This document shows positions 1-8,710 of a stretch of 64,000 bases of DNA, piece after piece; the first letter of the stretch is position 1; every line of letters starts with the position of its first letter. The stretch covers positions 62,001 through 126,000 of the forward strand of contig CAVYZX010000025.1 of NCBI GenBank assembly GCA_963773035.1. The letters run 5' to 3'. The position numbers and the translations under genes were made by a program. The DNA is from CAVRXZ01 sp963773035 (GTDB lineage Bacteria; Acidobacteriota; Vicinamibacteria; Vicinamibacterales; CAVVIG01). The notes beneath the pieces were generated by a model. It was not told the origin of the DNA, did not search any database, and was given only the letters and a program-made list of their open reading frames with translations.

Positions 1-3000
1 ATCATCAGCCTCCTGCCCGGCCTCTACGAAGTCACGTTTACGCTGAGTGGTTTCAGCACCTACAAGCGGGACGGCATCGAAGTGACCGGATCGCAGACTA
101 TCACCGTGAACGGCGACATGAAGGTCGGTACGGTTGCTGAGACGATCACCGTGACAGGCGAAACACCGCTCGTGGACGTTCAGAGCGCGTCGGTCCAGAA
201 GGTCGTGACTAAGGAGGTCATCGACTCGATTCCGACCGGCCGACTCGGGATCAACCTGGCCGCGCTGCAGCCTGGAATGATTCTCGGCGCGACGAGCGGT
301 AACGGATCGCTTGGCGGCAACGCAAACCTGGCGACAGCTCAGGACGTCGGCGGCACGGCAGGTGACACGTTCACGGACCTGTCGATTCACGGCGGCAAGG
401 CGAGCGAGCAGCGCCAGACGATTGCCGGTCTCTCTGCGGCGACCGTCATCCGTTTCGGCGAGTCGCTCAGCTCGTCGCCGAGCTTCACGGCGATGCAGGA
501 GATGTCGGTCGACAGTTCCGGCGCCGACGCATCGATGGCCACCGGAGGCGTGCGGATCAACTACGTCCCGCGAGACGGTGGCAATTCGTTCAAGGGCCTG
601 TTCTTCGCCAGCTACGCTAACGGTTCCATGCAGGGCACAAACTACACGACAGGATCCGGGACGCCGTGCGCTCCGGCGGACAGTTTGCAGTGTCGAGGCT
701 TGAGGACACAGCCGGGTGCGCTGAACCACGTCTACGACTTCAACCCTGGCTACGGTGGTCCGATCGTGAAGGACAAAGTCTGGTTCTTCGGATCGGTGCG
801 GTGGACCCAGGCCGAGAACTTCGTTACACAGAACTATCCCAACGCGAATTTCATCCCCGGCGTCACGCCCTCGATTCTGCTCAACGCGACGACCATGGTC
901 TACACGCCCGATGTGAACCAGGAGCTGCAGACGGCCTGGGGCGGCGGCGGCGACTTCCAGGAACAGACGCTCCGGCTGGCCTGGCAGGTGACACCGAAGA
1001 ACAAGATCGGCGCCTACTACAACAACAAGAAGCGCGATCGGGGTCAGTACTTCGGAGCCACACCCTGGACGCTCGCAGGTGAAGCCGCGCCACACGGGTA
1101 CTTCTATCCGTTCTCGGATCAGCTGCTCCAATGGACGGCGCCGATGACCAACCGCCTGCTGCTCGAAGCGGGCGTCTGGCACCACCAGGAGACGTGGGGC
1201 ATGGACCTTGGGCCTTTCGACGTGGTCGACCCCCTGGCCATTGGCGTGCAGGATCTCAGCCCGGTTTCGTCGGTTCCGAATTACACCCAGTTGGTCACCA
1301 ACTATCACGGGGTGACCGGGGCGGCGTACACGCCGAGCCACAACCCGAACACGCGGACGAACTTCGCGGCCTCCTACGTGACCGGCTCTCACGCGTTCAA
1401 GGCTGGGGGTGATTTCTCCTGGGCGGAGCGCGGCTTTTGGAACGGCTCGGTCGTGCCGTACAGCTACACGGTGCAGACGAATCAGGCAGGCAGGGTCGGA
1501 CAACCTGTACCGACACAGTTGAATCTGCGCTCCGATGGCTGTCAGGACCCGCTGACGCGCACGGTGAGCGGGCGGCTGACAACGCCGGTCACCGCTTACG
1601 ATCCGTCGAACCACTGCCCGACGTTCCAGACAGGCAAGATCGACGGCGAAGGCGGCTTGTTCGTCCAGGACCGGTGGACCATCAACCGCCTCACGCTGAA
1701 CCTCGGGGCGCGTTACGACTTCTGGAATTCCAGCATCCCCGGTTATCACCTGTATCCGTCGCTCGTCACGCCGAACCGGAACTACGACGTGCCGACCTTC
1801 GAGACCCTGCGTCAGAAGGACTTCACTCCGAAGGCGGCCGCCTCGTGGGATGTTCGGGGTGACGGCAAAACGGCTCTCAAGGTGAACTTCGCCAAATACG
1901 TCCTTGGCCAGGCGATTACGGGCAGCAACCCACTCATCACCCTCAGCCCGTTCAACGTCGTGCTGACGGCGACGCGTCCCTGGACCGACAACAACGGCAA
2001 CTTCATCCCGGATTGCGACCTCACCAATCCAGTTGCGCAGGGTCCGACTGCGGCCAACGTGCAGCTCGACACGTGCGGTGCAGTCACCGGGGCCGGGGCG
2101 TTGATGTACCAGAACCAGCCTGGCGCTCAGTTGTCCGGGGACGACAACGCGCGATACGGTTGGAACAAGCGGCCGTACAGCTGGGAATTTTCACTCAGCG
2201 CGCAGCACGAGCTCACGACGGGCATCTCGATCTACGGGGGTTACTTCCGTCGGTGGTTCGGCAACTTCCTCGTGACCGACGACCTGAACCACACCGCGAA
2301 CGACTATCAGCCATACAGCGTCACGCGCAGTTTGATCCCGAGCCCAGGACCCTCAGCGGGTGGCGAGACGCTGCCAGGGGACATCTATACCGACCAGTTC
2401 TTCAATCAGAGACCAGGAACGAACCCGGCGGCGGCGAACTTCGTCGGCCTGTCCAACGATCTCTTCCCTGGTAGCAGCGTCATCGATCACTGGAACGGCT
2501 TCGACGTCAGCCTCAACATGCGGCTGCGGGGCGGCGTCATCTTCCAAGGTGGAACGAGCACCGGGCGTCAGACCATCGACAACTGCGACATCGTCGATCC
2601 CGCCAACGCCGGCAGGTTCGGTGACCGATCGCCGCTTGTCGAAGCGCTGTTCGTCAGTGCCGCGGCAGACAACCGCGGACCCGTCGGCACGGCTATCCCA
2701 CTCAGTGCCTGCCACGTCGAGCAGGCGTGGCTCACGCAATTGAAGATGCTCGGCTCGTATACGGTGCCAAAGATCGACGTTCAGCTCGGGGCGTCGTATC
2801 AGAATATTCCCGGCATCGAGCTGTATGCGGCGTATCAGGCGCCGAACACCGACGTCAGCCGACCCGTCGACCAGGGCGGCCTCGGCCGGGCGCCGTTCGT
2901 GACAACCGGGACAACGACGAACCATTCGATCATCGCCCCGGAATCCTCGTACTACCAGCGAATCAATCAGCTCGATCTCCGGATCGGCAAGATCCTCCGA

Positions 3001-3174
3001 TACAACCGGTACCGGGCGAATGTGAGCCTGGACCTCTACAACATCTTCAACAAGTCGACGATTACCAACGCTGGCTTCACCTACTCGTCCAACGCGGCGG
3101 CGAATACGTGGCTGGCGCCGAGTGCGGTGATCGCGCCGCGGTTGTTGAAGATATCGGCGACGTTCGATTTCTAG
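1..3174 (+). CDS. TonB-dependent receptor, Oar-like (5' end outside window)
   Basis: Outer-membrane beta-barrel receptor for TonB-energised uptake of a ligand that cannot be named from sequence. The frame is open from base 1, so the start and signal peptide lie upstream. The first residues (LLPGLYEVTFTLSGF) are the end of a carboxypeptidase-regulatory-like domain, and the motif GTVAETITVTGETPLVDVQ marks the linker into the plug, as in Oar-type receptors of Acidobacteriota. About 1,050 residues are visible. The rest reads as alternating aromatic barrel strands (for example LNLGARYDFW) and ends in the terminal strand LKISATFDF, with the final Phe typical of barrel proteins. A hairpin follows the stop, then a CRTAC1-type gene. 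The family call is firm; the substrate is unknown. Confidence 0.93.
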   Translation: MISLLPGLYEVTFTLSGFSTYKRDGIEVTGSQTITVNGDMKVGTVAETITVTGETPLVDVQSASVQKVVTKEVIDSIPTGRLGINLAALQPGMILGATSGNGSLGGNANLATAQDVGGTAGDTFTDLSIHGGKASEQRQTIAGLSAATVIRFGESLSSSPSFTAMQEMSVDSSGADASMATGGVRINYVPRDGGNSFKGLFFASYANGSMQGTNYTTGSGTPCAPADSLQCRGLRTQPGALNHVYDFNPGYGGPIVKDKVWFFGSVRWTQAENFVTQNYPNANFIPGVTPSILLNATTMVYTPDVNQELQTAWGGGGDFQEQTLRLAWQVTPKNKIGAYYNNKKRDRGQYFGATPWTLAGEAAPHGYFYPFSDQLLQWTAPMTNRLLLEAGVWHHQETWGMDLGPFDVVDPLAIGVQDLSPVSSVPNYTQLVTNYHGVTGAAYTPSHNPNTRTNFAASYVTGSHAFKAGGDFSWAERGFWNGSVVPYSYTVQTNQAGRVGQPVPTQLNLRSDGCQDPLTRTVSGRLTTPVTAYDPSNHCPTFQTGKIDGEGGLFVQDRWTINRLTLNLGARYDFWNSSIPGYHLYPSLVTPNRNYDVPTFETLRQKDFTPKAAASWDVRGDGKTALKVNFAKYVLGQAITGSNPLITLSPFNVVLTATRPWTDNNGNFIPDCDLTNPVAQGPTAANVQLDTCGAVTGAGALMYQNQPGAQLSGDDNARYGWNKRPYSWEFSLSAQHELTTGISIYGGYFRRWFGNFLVTDDLNHTANDYQPYSVTRSLIPSPGPSAGGETLPGDIYTDQFFNQRPGTNPAAANFVGLSNDLFPGSSVIDHWNGFDVSLNMRLRGGVIFQGGTSTGRQTIDNCDIVDPANAGRFGDRSPLVEALFVSAAADNRGPVGTAIPLSACHVEQAWLTQLKMLGSYTVPKIDVQLGASYQNIPGIELYAAYQAPNTDVSRPVDQGGLGRAPFVTTGTTTNHSIIAPESSYYQRINQLDLRIGKILRYNRYRANVSLDLYNIFNKSTITNAGFTYSSNAAANTWLAPSAVIAPRLLKISATFDF

Positions 3175-3196
3175 CGGCCGGTGGCTTCCGGCAGCC

Positions 3197-3226
3197 TGTG
3201 GCTTCCGGCTTAAGCCGGAAGCTACA
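3197..3226. terminator. Hairpin after the TonB receptor gene
   Basis: An inverted repeat with 10 paired bases around a TTAA loop (ggcttccggc / gccggaagct), extending to about 13 pairs with one G-T. A second partial copy of the left arm (gtggcttccgg) lies just upstream at 3181-3191. It lies 22 bases after the receptor stop and has no T-run, so it may be a repeat element as much as a terminator. Confidence 0.5.
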
Positions 3227-3293
3227 GTTAACCGGGAGCTGGGGCGGAACCGGGTCACAAGACGCGGAGATTCCGTCGTATTAGCTAGCTATA

Positions 3294-5294
3294 GTGGCAA
3301 AGGCTTGGAACTCGTCGATAAGCCGGCTGCCGGGGCTGGTCGCGGTCGTCGTTGTCCTCGTTGTTCTCGGGGTCCTCGCCGCGGACGCCGCTGTTTCGGG
3401 CTTTCGCCTTCAGAACAACGCCCAGTCTCCTAACGTGGGGCAGAGGGGCGGGGCCAAGCGCGCTCAACCGCCGAGCGTGCGGATTCAAGTACCCGATCCG
3501 GACGTCGGTGTCGAGAGTCTTTCCGACCGTGCTCGCGCGCAACGTGAGACCGTCGGCCAATTCAAGGTGTTCTACGAGTTTCAATTCGTAGATCGCCTGA
3601 AGGCAAGCGGCATCACCTTCACGCATCACATCGTCGACGATTCGGGCCTCTTCTACAAGCTGGTTCACTACGACCACGGCAGCGGCATTGCTACGGCTGA
3701 TGTGGACGGCGACGGACTGCCCGATATCTATTTTGTGAATCAGCGTCGCGGCAGCCAGCTTTGGAAGAACATCGGCGGCGGCCGATTTGTGAACATCACG
3801 GCTCAGGCCGGTGTCGCCCTGGCCGACCGGGTCGGCGTCGCGGCCTCCTTCGCCGACATCGACAACGACGGCGATCAGGACCTGTTCGTCAGCACCGTCC
3901 GCCAGGGAAACGTCCTCTTCGAAAACGATGGAAAGGGCCATTTCACGGACATCTCGAAGGCGGCTGGCGTCGACCACGTCGGCCACTCTTCGGGCGCGGT
4001 TTTCTTCGACTACGACAACGACGGCCTGCTCGATCTGTATCTGTGCAACGTCGGACGCTACACCGTCGATAACAAGCGAGCGGGCGCCTTCGTCGGCCTT
4101 CCCGACGCGTTTTCAGGGCATCTTCATCCGGACCGCAGTGAAACCTCGATTCTGTATCACAACCTTGGCGGCAAGCGATTCCGCGATGTCACCTCCGAGG
4201 TTGGACTTGGAAATGCCGGCTGGAGCGGCGATGCAAGCGTCGCCGACCTGAACGGTGACGGGTTTCCGGATCTCTACGCGCTCAACATGCAGGGCGCCCA
4301 CCACTACTTCGAGAATCAAGGCGGCAAGCGGTTCGTCGACAAGACGTCGGAGTACTTTCCCAAGACCTCCTGGGGTGCGATGGGCGTCAAGTTCTTCGAC
4401 TACGACAACGACGGACGTCCGGACCTCTTCGTGACTGACATGCACTCCGACATGAGCGAAGTCATCCCACCCGAGCGGGAGAAACTGAAAGCGCGCATGC
4501 AGTGGTCGAACGAGTTTTTGCAAGGCGACGCATCGAAGTACGTCTTCGGGAATTCGCTGTTTCACAATCTCGGCGGCGACAAGTTCGAGGAAGTGTCCGA
4601 CCAGCTCGGCGTGGAGAACTACTGGCCGTGGGGCCCAAGTGTGGCCGACTTGAACGCCGACGGTTGGCAGGATGTCTTCATTGCCTCGTCGATGAATTAT
4701 CCCTTCCGATACGGCATCAACTCGGTCCTCTTGAACAATCGTGGAGCCAAGTTTCTCGACAGCGAGTTCCTGTTGGGTGTCGAGCCTCGCCGGGAGGGCG
4801 GCACGTACACGCCGTGGTTCGACGTGGACTGCGCTCAGCCAGAGATGTCGAAACTGGAGGGATGCAAAGGACAGACTGGAAAGGTCACCGTGATGGCGAA
4901 CCGTGGCACACGGTCGTCTGTCGTTCTCGACGTCGACGGCGATGGTGATCTCGATATCGTGACGAACGAGTTCAACTCGCAGCCGCAGGTGCTGATCAGC
5001 GATCTGTCGGGTCGCCGGCGAGTCCATTGGTTGGGCGTCGTCCTGATCGGGACGATGTCGAACCGGAATGGACTTGGAGCGGTTGTGCGCGTTTCGTCCG
5101 GCGGGCGTGTCGTCACTCAGTGGAATGACGGAAAGTCGGGCTACCTGTCGCAGAGTGTATTGCCGTTGTACTTTGGATTGGACGATTCTTCGGCCGTCGA
5201 CCGCGTGGAAGTGGACTGGCCGTCCGGACGCCGTCAGCTTCTGACCAGCGGCCTGCGTCCGGACACGACTTTACGTATTACTGAAACCCGGTAG
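3294..5294 (+). CDS. CRTAC1 family protein (FG-GAP/VCBS repeats plus ASPIC/UnbV domain)
   Basis: Secreted or surface protein of 666 residues, starting at GTG. An N-terminal hydrophobic segment (LVAVVVVLVVLGVLAADAA, residues about 15-34) serves as a membrane anchor or signal. From about residue 120 to 560 there are repeated calcium-binding blade motifs such as DVDGDGLPDIYFVN, DIDNDGDQDLF, DYDNDGLLDLYL, DLNGDGFPDLY and DVDGDGDLDIVTN, which predict an integrin-like beta-propeller. The C-terminus (residues about 575-660: NRNGLGAVVRV, then VDRVEVDWPSGRRQ) is the ASPIC/UnbV domain. Such proteins often neighbour TonB receptors in Acidobacteriota, as here. Role unknown; adhesion or polymer binding is inference. 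Confidence 0.9.
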   Translation: MAKAWNSSISRLPGLVAVVVVLVVLGVLAADAAVSGFRLQNNAQSPNVGQRGGAKRAQPPSVRIQVPDPDVGVESLSDRARAQRETVGQFKVFYEFQFVDRLKASGITFTHHIVDDSGLFYKLVHYDHGSGIATADVDGDGLPDIYFVNQRRGSQLWKNIGGGRFVNITAQAGVALADRVGVAASFADIDNDGDQDLFVSTVRQGNVLFENDGKGHFTDISKAAGVDHVGHSSGAVFFDYDNDGLLDLYLCNVGRYTVDNKRAGAFVGLPDAFSGHLHPDRSETSILYHNLGGKRFRDVTSEVGLGNAGWSGDASVADLNGDGFPDLYALNMQGAHHYFENQGGKRFVDKTSEYFPKTSWGAMGVKFFDYDNDGRPDLFVTDMHSDMSEVIPPEREKLKARMQWSNEFLQGDASKYVFGNSLFHNLGGDKFEEVSDQLGVENYWPWGPSVADLNADGWQDVFIASSMNYPFRYGINSVLLNNRGAKFLDSEFLLGVEPRREGGTYTPWFDVDCAQPEMSKLEGCKGQTGKVTVMANRGTRSSVVLDVDGDGDLDIVTNEFNSQPQVLISDLSGRRRVHWLGVVLIGTMSNRNGLGAVVRVSSGGRVVTQWNDGKSGYLSQSVLPLYFGLDDSSAVDRVEVDWPSGRRQLLTSGLRPDTTLRITETR

Positions 5295-5384
5295 AGAGCG
5301 GCCGGCTCTTCTACGCGGCTCATCGTTTCCGGTAAGATGGGCGCTCGGTCATTTGGATCGATCCGCAACAATCAGGGGAGAGAT

Positions 5385-6279
5385 ATGCACACGGCCAATC
5401 GCGCCAGAGTTGTGGCGCTGACGTTCCTGCTGCTGCTCGCGTCGCTCGCCACGAGTCGTCCGGCGTTCGCTCAATTCAATCTTTCAGGCGACTGGAGTCC
5501 GATCGTTCACGAGGATCAGCCCGAGCGTGGCCCCGGTCCCGAGCTGGGCGACTACCTCGGACTGCCGGTGAACGAGGGCGCCAGGCTGCATGCCGATAGC
5601 TGGGATGCTTCCCGACTGACGCTCCGAGAGCACCAGTGCAAGGTTCATACGGCAAACTATATTTACCGCGGTCCGCTGCAGGTTCGCATCTGGGAAGAAA
5701 AAGATCCATTAACCCAGCAGCTCCTCGCGCTTCAGACCTACATCAGCACCTACGAGCAGTCGCGGACCATCTGGATGGACGGACGTCCGCATCCGCCAGC
5801 ATGGGCACCTCACACCTGGCAGGGATTCTCGACCGGCAAGTTCGACGGCGACATCCTGACCGTCTACACGACTCACATCAAATCTGAGTGGACTCGCCGG
5901 AACGGACTCCCCAACAGCGAGTTCACGACGATGATCGAGCACTTCGTCCGGCATGGAAACATCTTCACGCACGTCAGCATCGTCACCGATCCCGTGTACT
6001 CTGACCGAACCGCTCGTCAAGAGCACAGACTTCCGGCTCAACGAACGGCCGCAGGGTAACTGGCTTTGGCCGTGCGAATACGTCGACGAGGTCGCCGGAC
6101 AGATAAGAGGCGCAGTCCCCCACTATCTGCCTGGCAAGAGTCCGTTCTACGGTGAGTTCGCGAAGAAGTACGGCCTGCCGCTGGAAGCAACTCGAGGCGG
6201 CGCGGAGACGATGTATCCCGAGTACGTGCAGAAGATCAAAAACTTGCCTCCACCGCCGGCCAAAGCAGGGAGCAAGTGA
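5385..6279 (+). pseudogene. Conserved secreted protein, broken by a single-base frameshift
   Basis: ATG at 5385 has a good ribosome site (aggggag) and gives a clear signal peptide (hydrophobic ALTFLLLLASLA, cleavage after PAFA). The mature start QFNLSGDW is typical of a secreted family common in Acidobacteriota. The first frame reads well to IVTDPVYS near 6000, then becomes arginine-rich and stops at 6059. Removing one T at about 5999-6000 restores the frame as DPVYLTEPLVKSTDF and it continues to NLPPPPAKAGSK, stopping at 6279; the restored product is about 298 residues. It is therefore a recent frameshift or a sequencing/assembly error. Function unknown. A related motif (FDGDILTVYTTHI) occurs in other secreted genes of this window. 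Confidence 0.8.
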
Positions 6280-6283
6280 CGAC

Positions 6284-7414
6284 ATGAAGCGAATTCTTGA
6301 AGCGGCCGGTCACTCGTCTTTGTGTCCTTCGTGCGCTTTGTGGTTCAAGCTAACGGCGCCGCTGGCCCTTGCATTTGTGGCGAGCGTGTTTGCGGTTCAC
6401 CCGTCCGCGCAACAGGATGCGGATAAAGCGCTCCAACGCAGTCTTGAAATACGTCAGGCGCAGAGCCCCAATGACGGCGAAGTCCACGTGCTTCAGGCGC
6501 AGGGGAACGTCTACATGCTCGTCGGCGCCGGGGGCAACATCGCGGTGCAGACGGGTGATGAGGGCGTGCTGGTGGTCGATACCGGAACCGCCCAGATGAG
6601 CGAGAAAGTCCTGGCCGCGATCCGCAAGCTGTCGGACAAGCGGATTCGCTATGTCATCAACACGCACTTTCACCCGGACCATACCGGCGGGAACGAGCTC
6701 GTCGCGAAAGCCGGCGTGACCCTCCAGGGCGGACCGACGGCTGGACGGGCCGGCGGCCCTGCGGAGATCGTCTCGCACGAAAACGTCCTGAACCGGATGA
6801 GCGCACCTACCGGCAAGCAAGCCGTTGCGCCGACTGCGGCGTGGCCAACCGACACCTTCTTTCCGGAAGAGAAGGATTTCTTCTTCAACAACGAGCCGGT
6901 GATGCTCTATCACGATCCCGCGGCGCACACCGACGGCGATACGATCGTCTTCTTCCGAAAATCGGATGTGGTGGTGGCGGGCGACATCTACGTGACGACG
7001 AGCTATCCGGTCATCGACGCGCAGAACGGCGGCAGCGTCCAGGGCATCATCGAAGGGCTGAACCGCATCCTCGACATCACCGTGCCGAAGCACGAGCAGG
7101 AAGGCGGCACCTACGTCATCCCCGGCCACGGCAAGTTGTCCGACGAGTCGGAGGTCCTCGAATACCGGGACATGGTCACCATCATCAGGGACCGTATCGA
7201 CGACATGGTCAAGCGGGGCTTGACGCTCGAGCAGGTGAAAGCCGAGAAGCCAACACTCGACTACGACCTCCACTATGGCGCGAACACCGGGCCCTGGACG
7301 ACAGCCATGTTCATCGAGGCTGTCTACAACGACCTCAAGAACGCGAACCAGAAAGCCTCGACTTCGTCTAAGACAGGCGCGAAGGGGAGCACGACTGGGA
7401 AGGGGAAGAGATGA
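6284..7414 (+). CDS. MBL-fold metallo-hydrolase, exported
   Basis: A 376-residue metallo-beta-lactamase-fold hydrolase. The dinuclear zinc signature HFHPDH is at residues 128-133, followed by PAAHTDGDTIVFF (third histidine), VVAGDIYVTTSYP (bridging Asp) and PGHGKLSD (last histidine), so all ligand motifs are present. A hydrophobic export signal lies at about residues 23-42 (LTAPLALAFVASVFAV). It is preceded by an unusual cysteine-rich stretch (SLCPSCALW) translated from a 9-bp repeat half-element, so the true start could lie later. It begins four bases after the preceding broken gene and its TGA overlaps the next ATG, so the three are probably co-transcribed. Substrate unknown. Confidence 0.88.
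   Translation: MKRILEAAGHSSLCPSCALWFKLTAPLALAFVASVFAVHPSAQQDADKALQRSLEIRQAQSPNDGEVHVLQAQGNVYMLVGAGGNIAVQTGDEGVLVVDTGTAQMSEKVLAAIRKLSDKRIRYVINTHFHPDHTGGNELVAKAGVTLQGGPTAGRAGGPAEIVSHENVLNRMSAPTGKQAVAPTAAWPTDTFFPEEKDFFFNNEPVMLYHDPAAHTDGDTIVFFRKSDVVVAGDIYVTTSYPVIDAQNGGSVQGIIEGLNRILDITVPKHEQEGGTYVIPGHGKLSDESEVLEYRDMVTIIRDRIDDMVKRGLTLEQVKAEKPTLDYDLHYGANTGPWTTAMFIEAVYNDLKNANQKASTSSKTGAKGSTTGKGKR
6318..6345 (+). repeat. Half-element of the 9-bp-period repeat inside the MBL gene
   Basis: Three successive 9-bp units (ctttgtgtc, cttcgtgcg, ctttgtggt) match the right arm of the intergenic palindromes at 21316 and 41465. There is no left arm. The units are translated as SLC, PSC, ALW. Confidence 0.7.
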
Positions 7415-8298
7415 TAGGGCTTAGGGCTCAGGGCTTAGGGAGGAACAGCAAGGGCAAAATCTTTGTGGCCTTGGTGTCCTTTGTGGTTTCGCTTGTCTTG
7501 TTGGGTTCAGTCCAGCAAGCCCAGACGCCGCAGCGAACGGCCAAGGCCGCCGCGGTGTTCGATCCGACTGGCTACTGGGTGCCTCTCGTGACGGAGGATT
7601 GGCGATTCCGCATGGTCACGCCGCCGAAAGGCGACTATGCGAGCGTGCCGTTGTCGAACGAGGGTCGTCGAGTCGCCGACTCCTGGGACATCGCCAAAGA
7701 CGACGCGAGTGGGAATCAGTGCAAGGCGTACGGCGTAGGTGGGATCCTGCGGCAGCCGGGTCGGTTGCACGTGACGTGGGAAGACGACAATACGCTGAAG
7801 CTCGAGTTCGACGCCGGACAACAAACGCGGCTCCTTCGCTTCGGTCAAGCGGCGCCCGCTACTGCGGGAGAGAAAACGTGGCAGGGAAATTCCGCGGCTG
7901 AGTGGGACATTCCTCCTGCGCCGGCGCGAGGCGGTGGCGGGGGTGGGGGAGGCGGTGGTGGCGGCGGCGGAGGCGTGGCCGTCGTGCCTGCTCAGGGACG
8001 CGGGCCGGCGCAGGCCGGGGCACGTGGGGCGATCAAGGTCGTGACCACCAACATGAAAGAAGGATACGTTCGAAAGAACGGTGTCCCGTACAGCGAGAAT
8101 GCCGTCGTCACCGAGTACATCGATCGGCTCGGTCCAGAACCCGACGGGGCGGTTTATCTCCTGATCCGCATGCAGATCGACGATCCGAAGTACTTCGCGC
8201 AGCCATTCGTCACGAGCACCCACTACAGGCTCGAGCCGAACGGATCCAAATGGAATCCGACGCCCTGTAAGACCGACCCACCGGCTCCAGTCAAGTAA
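7411..8298 (+). CDS. Secreted glycine-rich protein of unknown function
   Basis: A 295-residue protein whose ATG overlaps the stop of the MBL gene. Residues 2-10 come from a 7-bp repeat. Residues about 17-35 form the signal-peptide core (FVALVSFVVSLVLLG), and this core is itself encoded by a 9-bp-period repeat half-element. The mature part resembles the secreted family seen elsewhere here: FDPTGYWVPLVTEDWRFRM, then ADSWD, then a late segment KVVTTNMKEGYVRKNGVPYS and a final THYRLEPN. A run of 15 glycines at about residues 173-187, translated from ggcggtggc-type DNA, interrupts the domain. Function not known; I infer a small beta-rich periplasmic protein. Confidence 0.75.
   Translation: MIGLRAQGLGRNSKGKIFVALVSFVVSLVLLGSVQQAQTPQRTAKAAAVFDPTGYWVPLVTEDWRFRMVTPPKGDYASVPLSNEGRRVADSWDIAKDDASGNQCKAYGVGGILRQPGRLHVTWEDDNTLKLEFDAGQQTRLLRFGQAAPATAGEKTWQGNSAAEWDIPPAPARGGGGGGGGGGGGGGGVAVVPAQGRGPAQAGARGAIKVVTTNMKEGYVRKNGVPYSENAVVTEYIDRLGPEPDGAVYLLIRMQIDDPKYFAQPFVTSTHYRLEPNGSKWNPTPCKTDPPAPVK
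7416..7490 (+). repeat. 7-bp and 9-bp repeat half-elements forming a gene's N-terminus
   Basis: Positions 7416-7440 are units of agggctt/agggctc in 7-bp steps. Positions 7461-7490 are units ctttgtggc, cttggtgtc, ctttgtggt in 9-bp steps. Both lie in the first 27 codons of the downstream secreted-protein gene and are translated. Confidence 0.7.
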
Positions 8299-8310
8299 GC
8301 CGCGCGAGTC

Positions 8311-8329
8311 AGTGCCACCGAGTGGCACT
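8311..8329. terminator. Hairpin downstream of the glycine-rich protein gene
   Basis: The arms agtgcca / tggcact pair perfectly around ccgag and are followed by ctagtttctt. This may be a weak intrinsic terminator for the broken gene-MBL-secreted protein unit. Confidence 0.45.
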
Positions 8330-8337
8330 CCTAGTTT

Positions 8338-8382
8338 CTTGGCCACAGAGCCACCGAGTCACTGAGCTACCGAGTCACAGAT
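8338..8382. repeat. One-armed 8/9-bp-period repeat
   Basis: Units ccacagag, ccaccgagt, cactgagct, accgagtca repeat every 8-9 bases. It resembles one arm of the cacagag-type palindromes, with no opposite arm. No gene is evident between 8299 and 8918; that 620-base stretch consists of this and the following repeats and then the metK leader. Confidence 0.6.
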
Positions 8383-8395
8383 ACGCTCGACGCGG

Positions 8396-8495
8396 ACGGC
8401 CTGCGGAGCAGGCCGTGCAGCAGGCACGGCAACCAGCCAGATGAACGACTTTCTTGCTTCAGGTCTGTCGTTCATCTGGCTGCTTGTCGTGCCTG
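8396..8495. repeat. Composite hairpin with 29-bp arms
   Basis: A 9-bp perfect stem (acggcctgc / gcaggccgt, loop gga) at 8396-8416 is followed directly by a large hairpin. Its left arm 8421-8449 pairs with 8467-8495 at 27 of 29 positions, with a 17-base loop. The core agccagatgaacgac pairs exactly with its reverse complement. There is no coding potential. The size suggests a small non-autonomous element rather than an ordinary terminator. Confidence 0.75.
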
Positions 8496-8572
8496 GGCCG
8501 CCGCTGCGCGGCGCCGCGTCGATCATGCTGCGGTCAGCGGCTTCGCGCGATTGCCGGGCAGCGTTGAGGTGT

Positions 8573-8710
8573 TCCGCAGAGAAGGCAGAGCACGCAGAGA
8601 CGGATTAAACGCAGAGAACGCAGGGATCGCAGAGGTTAAAATACTTTTCTCTGCGTGCTTCGCGGGCTCTGCGTTTGATCCGTCCTCAGCGAGCTCTGCT
8701 TCCTCTGCGG
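8573..8710. repeat. Long 9-bp-period inverted repeat (cgcagag type)
   Basis: The left arm carries cgcagagaa, ggcagagca, cgcagagac and later cgcagagaa, cgcagggat, cgcagaggt in 9-bp steps. The right arm has the complementary ctctgcgtg, ctctgcgtt and ctctgcttc units. The arms are about 60 bases each and pair imperfectly, including acggattaaacgcagag with ctctgcgtttgatccgt. It belongs with the elements at 21316, 36222, 38121 and 41465, but with a different unit sequence. Confidence 0.75.

Noticed and set aside
6350..7273. 307-residue open frame antisense to the MBL gene
   Set aside because: Shadow frame; the sense frame contains the complete zinc-ligand set.
7925..7980. Poly-glycine run as a sign that the 7411 gene is not real
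   Set aside because: The frame continues on both sides with family motifs; it is a simple-repeat expansion inside a real gene.
8338..8710. Repeat-rich region considered as a CRISPR array
   Set aside because: Units are 8-9 bp with no spacers of constant length, and arms are inverted; no cas genes are present.
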